This document shows, piece after piece, positions 60,748 to 64,000 of a DNA stretch of 64,000 nucleotides. The translations under genes were made by a program, and so were the position numbers. The notes beneath the pieces were generated by a model, which did not search any database, was not told where the DNA came from, and saw only the letters and a list, made by a program, of their open reading frames with translations. The DNA is from Phytomonospora sp040655735 (GTDB taxonomy: Bacteria; Actinomycetota; Actinomycetes; Mycobacteriales; Micromonosporaceae): contig NZ_JBFAKK010000002.1 of NCBI RefSeq assembly GCF_040655735.1, positions 558,001 to 622,000 of the forward strand. Direction: 5' to 3'. The first letter of the stretch is position 1. Each line of letters begins with the position of its first letter.

Positions 60748-61992
60748 TCACGCGGCGGTTCCGGCGAGTCGCCGTTCCGGTTCCTTTGTGGACGGACGGT
60801 CCATGTCCCGCCAGATCCGTTGCGCGAAGGGCAGAATCGTCGCCGCCAGGTACACCGTGCCGCCGACGAGGAGGGCTCCGGTCGGTCCGAAACCGGACAC
60901 CGCGAGTCCGCCCAGCAGGGCCCCGACGGGTATCCCGAGCCAGGAGAGCGCCCCGGTGAGGCTGAGGACCCTGGCCTGCAGCTCGCTGGGGATGCGGGCG
61001 TACGACACCGCCGAGATGATGGGGTTCAGCGCGGCGGTGGCCAGGCCCGACCCGAAGGAGACGATCAGCACGGCGACCAGGTCGTCGGTGGCCGCCATGG
61101 CGAAGAAGCGCGGTGAACCGGCGATCAGGAAGCAGATCGCGAAGGTCCAGCGGCGCGGCAGCCTCGGGCCGAGCCAGGTGAACAGCACGTTCCCGCAGAC
61201 GGCGGCGACGCCGAAGGCGGCGGAGATGGTGCCCAGGGCGGCCGGATCGCCGATCGAGTCGCGGATCCACACCGGCACGAACACGACCGTGAAGGCCTGC
61301 GCGGCCATGTTGGTGAAGATCAGCATGAGACACAGGTTCATCAGCAGGCGGTCGGTGAACAGGAACTTCGCGCCGGTCCGCAGCGCCCTGAGATAGGGCT
61401 CGCGTTCCGAAGTGGACGGTGTCGCCGCCGACCGGGTGGCGTAGGCGAGGATCACCGCCGACAGGGCGAAGGAGAGCGCGTCGAGCCACAGGACGTGCGC
61501 GGCGCCCATCCACACGATCAGCAGTCCGGCCAGAGGCGCGCCGAGCAGCCCGGCGAGCCGGTCCACGCCGTCGTAGACCGACAGGGAGCGCTCCATCGAC
61601 GCGCCGGAAGCCTCGATCATCTCCGGAAGCAGGACCCGGTCGGCGCTGGAGGCGAAGCCCTGCGCCAGCCCGGCCAGGGCCACGATTCCCAGCAGGACAC
61701 CGAAGTGGAGGTTCCCGCCGTCGTAGAGGAGGGGGACGCAGGCGATCGCGGCGGCGCTGAACAGCTGCGCGCCGACGGCGACCCGGCGCCGCCCGAAGCG
61801 GTCGACGAGAGGCGCGCCGAAGGCCCCGGCGGCAACGTAGAGGGACAGTTCGGCGAAGGCGACCACACCGGTCCGCGTCGCCGAACCGGTCGTCGACAGC
61901 ACCAGCCACGGCAGCGCGACGAGGGTCAGCCGGCTCCCGGTCGCCGAGATCGTGTGCGCGGTGAGGAAGCCGGCGAGGGGCAGGCGGCTCAT
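60748..61992 (-). CDS. MFS transporter
   Basis: The 414-residue protein has 12 predicted helices. The loop between helices 2 and 3 carries APLVDRFGRRRVAVGAQLFS (the MFS motif A form) and the middle loop is charged (SAATPSTSEREPYLRALRTG). It resembles the enterobactin-exporter/MFS_3 group of drug or siderophore exporters. The ATG overlaps the stop of the ArsR-type regulator by 4 bp, so the regulator controls its expression. A likely role is export of a toxic compound. Confidence 0.93.
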   Translation of the reverse strand: MSRLPLAGFLTAHTISATGSRLTLVALPWLVLSTTGSATRTGVVAFAELSLYVAAGAFGAPLVDRFGRRRVAVGAQLFSAAAIACVPLLYDGGNLHFGVLLGIVALAGLAQGFASSADRVLLPEMIEASGASMERSLSVYDGVDRLAGLLGAPLAGLLIVWMGAAHVLWLDALSFALSAVILAYATRSAATPSTSEREPYLRALRTGAKFLFTDRLLMNLCLMLIFTNMAAQAFTVVFVPVWIRDSIGDPAALGTISAAFGVAAVCGNVLFTWLGPRLPRRWTFAICFLIAGSPRFFAMAATDDLVAVLIVSFGSGLATAALNPIISAVSYARIPSELQARVLSLTGALSWLGIPVGALLGGLAVSGFGPTGALLVGGTVYLAATILPFAQRIWRDMDRPSTKEPERRLAGTAA

Positions 61993-62588
61993 TCGACCTC
62001 GCCCAATCTGGGGAGCAGGTTGAACGTGGCCGCGACGTGCTCGGCGTCCTCGGGCGCACCGGGCACGTGGTCGCGGCGGTAGCGGTCGAGGACGCCGGTG
62101 ACCTCCTCGATCAGCGCGGCGGCCTCCTCGACGGTCAGGCGCAGCGAGACGTTGTTGAAGGTGAAACCCGCGCGCCACTCCGGCGGCAGGGAGGGCAGCT
62201 CGTTGATGAAGCGTTCGGCGCGGGCGGCGGTGGCGTCGACGACGGCCCGCAGGTAGGCCTCCGCGTCGGCGGGGTCGATCTGGGAGCTGTCGTCGAGGCG
62301 GGTGGAGCGGTGGGCGGCCTTCCACCAGCGCTCGCGGGCGGTGCCGCGGTCGGGATCCTCGACGACGAAGCCGTAGGTGGCCAGCTGCCGCAGGTGGTAG
62401 CTGGTCGCGCCGCTCGACTGGCCGAGGCGCTCGGCGACGACGGTCGCCGTCGCGGGGCCGTGGCGTCGGAGCATGTCGAGGATGCGGACGCGGAGGGGAT
62501 GGGCGATGCCGCGGATGCGGCGGGCGTCGAGGATGACGTCCTGCTCGGGGTCGTAGCCGGCCGGACGGGGAGTCTCAGGTTCGCTCAT
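61989..62588 (-). CDS. ArsR-family winged-helix regulator
   Basis: The 199-residue protein has an N-terminal winged helix (about 20-95): ILDARRIRGIAHPLRVRILD, MLRRHGPATATVVAERLGQS, SGATSYHLRQLATYGFVVED. The C-terminal part is helical (YLRAVVDATAARAERFINEL) with no metal-binding cysteines, so it is not a metal sensor. It is translationally coupled to the MFS exporter gene and probably represses both by binding the TTTGCAAA repeats upstream. Confidence 0.92.
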   Translation of the reverse strand: MSEPETPRPAGYDPEQDVILDARRIRGIAHPLRVRILDMLRRHGPATATVVAERLGQSSGATSYHLRQLATYGFVVEDPDRGTARERWWKAAHRSTRLDDSSQIDPADAEAYLRAVVDATAARAERFINELPSLPPEWRAGFTFNNVSLRLTVEEAAALIEEVTGVLDRYRRDHVPGAPEDAEHVAATFNLLPRLGEVE

Positions 62589-62602
62589 GAGGCAAACATA
62601 GC

Positions 62603-62637
62603 TTTGCAAAGGCTTCGTTGCAAAGACTTCTTTGCAA
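62603..62637. promoter_or_regulatory. triple TTTGCAA repeat, candidate ArsR operator
   Basis: TTTGCAAA (62603-62610), TTGCAAAG (62618-62625) and TTTGCAA (62631-62637) lie 15-50 bp upstream of the regulator start at 62588. They are AT-rich palindromic words in an otherwise GC-rich region, spaced 13-15 bp apart, suiting cooperative binding and autorepression. Confidence 0.65.
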
Positions 62638-62640
62638 GTT

Positions 62641-62848
62641 TCCGGCGGAGGGGCGCAGGTCCCGAAGGTCGATGAGGGGTGCCGCGCGCATGGGCGCCAA
62701 GGCGGCAAAGGGTAATAAAAGGCACTCGCGGAAGGAGTGGGATCAGCTTGGCGGCTGCGGAAAGAAAGGCTATATTTGCCATCCGCTGTGCACGCGAAAT
62801 CGACACAGAAATTGTCGACTCGGGCAACGTTAACAGAATGGAGTCTCG
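62641..62848. other. divergent intergenic region with AT-rich promoter candidate
   Basis: Between the ArsR-type and HelD genes. AT-rich patches (GGTAATAAAAGG at about 62710 and GGCTATATTTGCC at about 62768) are unusual for this chromosome; the TATATT is the best -10 candidate for the helicase gene. The second patch is also an imperfect palindrome. No gene is visible. Confidence 0.45.
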
Positions 62849-64000
62849 TTGTCAAGCGAGGAAATCGAACGTGAGCAAGCCTACGTGAGCAAGCTCTACG
62901 CCCGGCTCGATGCCATGCGGGAGCAGGCCTCCGGCCGCCTCCACCAGGTGCTCGGCCAGTCCGGCGGCACCCATCAGGCGCGCAGCGAACGCGACAGTTT
63001 CGCCGCCGGATACCACGACGACATCATCGAATACGGTGCGCTGGAAAGCGGGCTCTGCTTCGGTCGCCTCGATTTCGACAACGGTGAGCGAAGCTACATC
63101 GGCCGTCGCGGACTTTACGAGGATTCTGCCGAACGGGCGCAGTTGCTCATGGACTGGCGCGCGCCCGCGGCCCGTCCCTTCTACCTGGCGACCGTCGCCG
63201 CGCCCGAAGGCGTGCGCGTCCGCCGCCACATCCGCTCGAAGGGCCGGGAGGTGACCGGCGTCGACGACGAGGTCCTCGACCTGACCGCCGTCGACACCAG
63301 CGGGCACGACCCCGTGACCGGCGAGAGCGTGCTGCTGGCCTCGCTCAACGCCAGCCGCACCGGCCGCATGAACGACATCGTCGAGACCATCCAGGCCGAG
63401 CAGGACCGCATCATCCGCGCCGACGTGCGCGGGATCCTCGTCGTCCAGGGCGGGCCGGGCACCGGCAAGACCGCCGTGGCGCTGCACCGCGCCGCCTACC
63501 TGCTCTACACGCACCGCCGCGAACTGACCCAGCGCGGTGTCCTGGTGGTCGGGCCCAACCCGACCTTCCTTGGATACATCGGTCGCGTCCTGCCGTCGCT
63601 GGGCGAGACCAGCGCCCTGCTGTCCACTGTGGGCGGACTGTTCCCGGGGGTGCGCGCCGAGCGCGAGGAGCCCGCCGCGGCCGCCGCCGTCAAGGGGTCC
63701 ATCGCGATGGCCGACGTCATCGCCCGCGCCGTCCGCGACCGCCAGCGCGTCCCGGACGAGCCGATGGAGATCATCGTCGAGCGCGACCCGGTGTGGCTGG
63801 AGCCCGCCCTCGCCGAACGCGCCCGCGAGCAGGCCCGCCGCTCGCTGCGCACGCACAACCACGCCCGCGAGATCTTCGCCGAGGTCGTCGTCGACGGCCT
63901 CGCCCGCCAGATCGCCGACCGCATCGGCGCCGACGTCCTCGACCCCGAGGCCCCCAACCTCCTGGAGGAGGGCGACCTCGCCGAGATGCGCCGGGAGCTG
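62849..64000 (+). CDS. HelD-like superfamily 1 helicase/RNA polymerase recycling ATPase (3' end outside window)
   Basis: The visible 384 residues match actinobacterial HelD: an N-terminal coiled coil (EEIEREQAYVSKLYARLDAM), the conserved segment GRLDFDNGERSYIGRRGLYE, LLMDWRAPAARPFYLAT, NDIVETIQAEQDRIIRADVR and Walker A VVQGGPGTGKTAVALHRAAY. HelD releases stalled RNA polymerase from DNA and can protect it from rifampicin. The frame opens at TTG 62849, with TGGAG six bases upstream; a later in-frame GTG or ATG would trim the coiled coil. The C-terminal helicase half lies beyond the window. It is divergent from the ArsR/MFS operon. Confidence 0.9.
   Translation, partial: MSSEEIEREQAYVSKLYARLDAMREQASGRLHQVLGQSGGTHQARSERDSFAAGYHDDIIEYGALESGLCFGRLDFDNGERSYIGRRGLYEDSAERAQLLMDWRAPAARPFYLATVAAPEGVRVRRHIRSKGREVTGVDDEVLDLTAVDTSGHDPVTGESVLLASLNASRTGRMNDIVETIQAEQDRIIRADVRGILVVQGGPGTGKTAVALHRAAYLLYTHRRELTQRGVLVVGPNPTFLGYIGRVLPSLGETSALLSTVGGLFPGVRAEREEPAAAAAVKGSIAMADVIARAVRDRQRVPDEPMEIIVERDPVWLEPALAERAREQARRSLRTHNHAREIFAEVVVDGLARQIADRIGADVLDPEAPNLLEEGDLAEMRREL

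Overview
The window is about 64 kb of very GC-rich chromosome. Third codon positions are strongly G/C, GTG starts are common and AGGAGG-like ribosome sites recur. The gene families (SigE-type ECF factors, an AfsR/SARP regulator, an MmyB-like regulator, a second nuo cluster beside korAB, MauE proteins, DUF4241, DUF2252) point to a filamentous or related Actinomycetota. Glycomycetaceae or Micromonosporales is a guess, not a demonstrated assignment. I saw no tRNA, rRNA, CRISPR array, insertion sequence or integrase.

Layout. (1) 1-7243: the 2-oxoacid:ferredoxin oxidoreductase genes korA/korB (korB runs off the left edge), then two minus-strand pairs of ECF sigma factor plus single-pass membrane partner, separated by a Pro/Gln/Gly/Tyr-repeat membrane protein and a perfect 25-bp-stem terminator. 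(2) 7336-17781: an incomplete complex I operon, nuoA-B-(DUF2252)-C-H-I-J-K-L-M-N. It has no nuoD and no NADH module (E, F, G). With korAB alongside, reduced ferredoxin is a plausible electron donor. (3) 17785-26674: a quinone reductase with a divergent MmyB-like regulator, HtpX, an alpha/beta hydrolase, a LuxR-type regulator, a DUF2797 protein, an AfsR/SARP regulator and YajQ. (4) 26714-35788: one 3,024-residue reading frame laid out as KS-AT-luciferase-like-(C)-A-C. It has no carrier domain, and the key residues of the KS, AT, luciferase-like and adenylation domains are replaced. (5) 35955-44811: small genes, a two-component system with an MMPL transporter and a CPBP protease, and a three-gene unit of a 14-cysteine protein, a twin-arginine exported protein and a MauE-like membrane protein. 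(6) 44854-53892: housekeeping and accessory enzymes (GIY-YIG/DUF4041, SDR, P1 peptidase, pentapeptide protein, M3 peptidase, ADP-ribosylglycohydrolase, FMN reductase with a divergent TetR). (7) 53963-60038: an accessory stretch with a Pro/Gln-stalked putative zincin, an endolysin-like protein, an Mrr-associated protein lacking its nuclease, and a 0.7-kb non-coding zone with a duplicated 106-bp element carrying paired DnaA boxes. (8) 60039-64000: DUF4241 protein, MFS exporter with an ArsR-type regulator, and the start of a HelD-type helicase.

The most striking items are the catalytically eroded megasynthase, the DnaA-box repeat element (with further boxes inside the megasynthase gene), and the Cys-rich/Tat/MauE unit. 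All functional statements come from motif recognition by eye; no database search was run.
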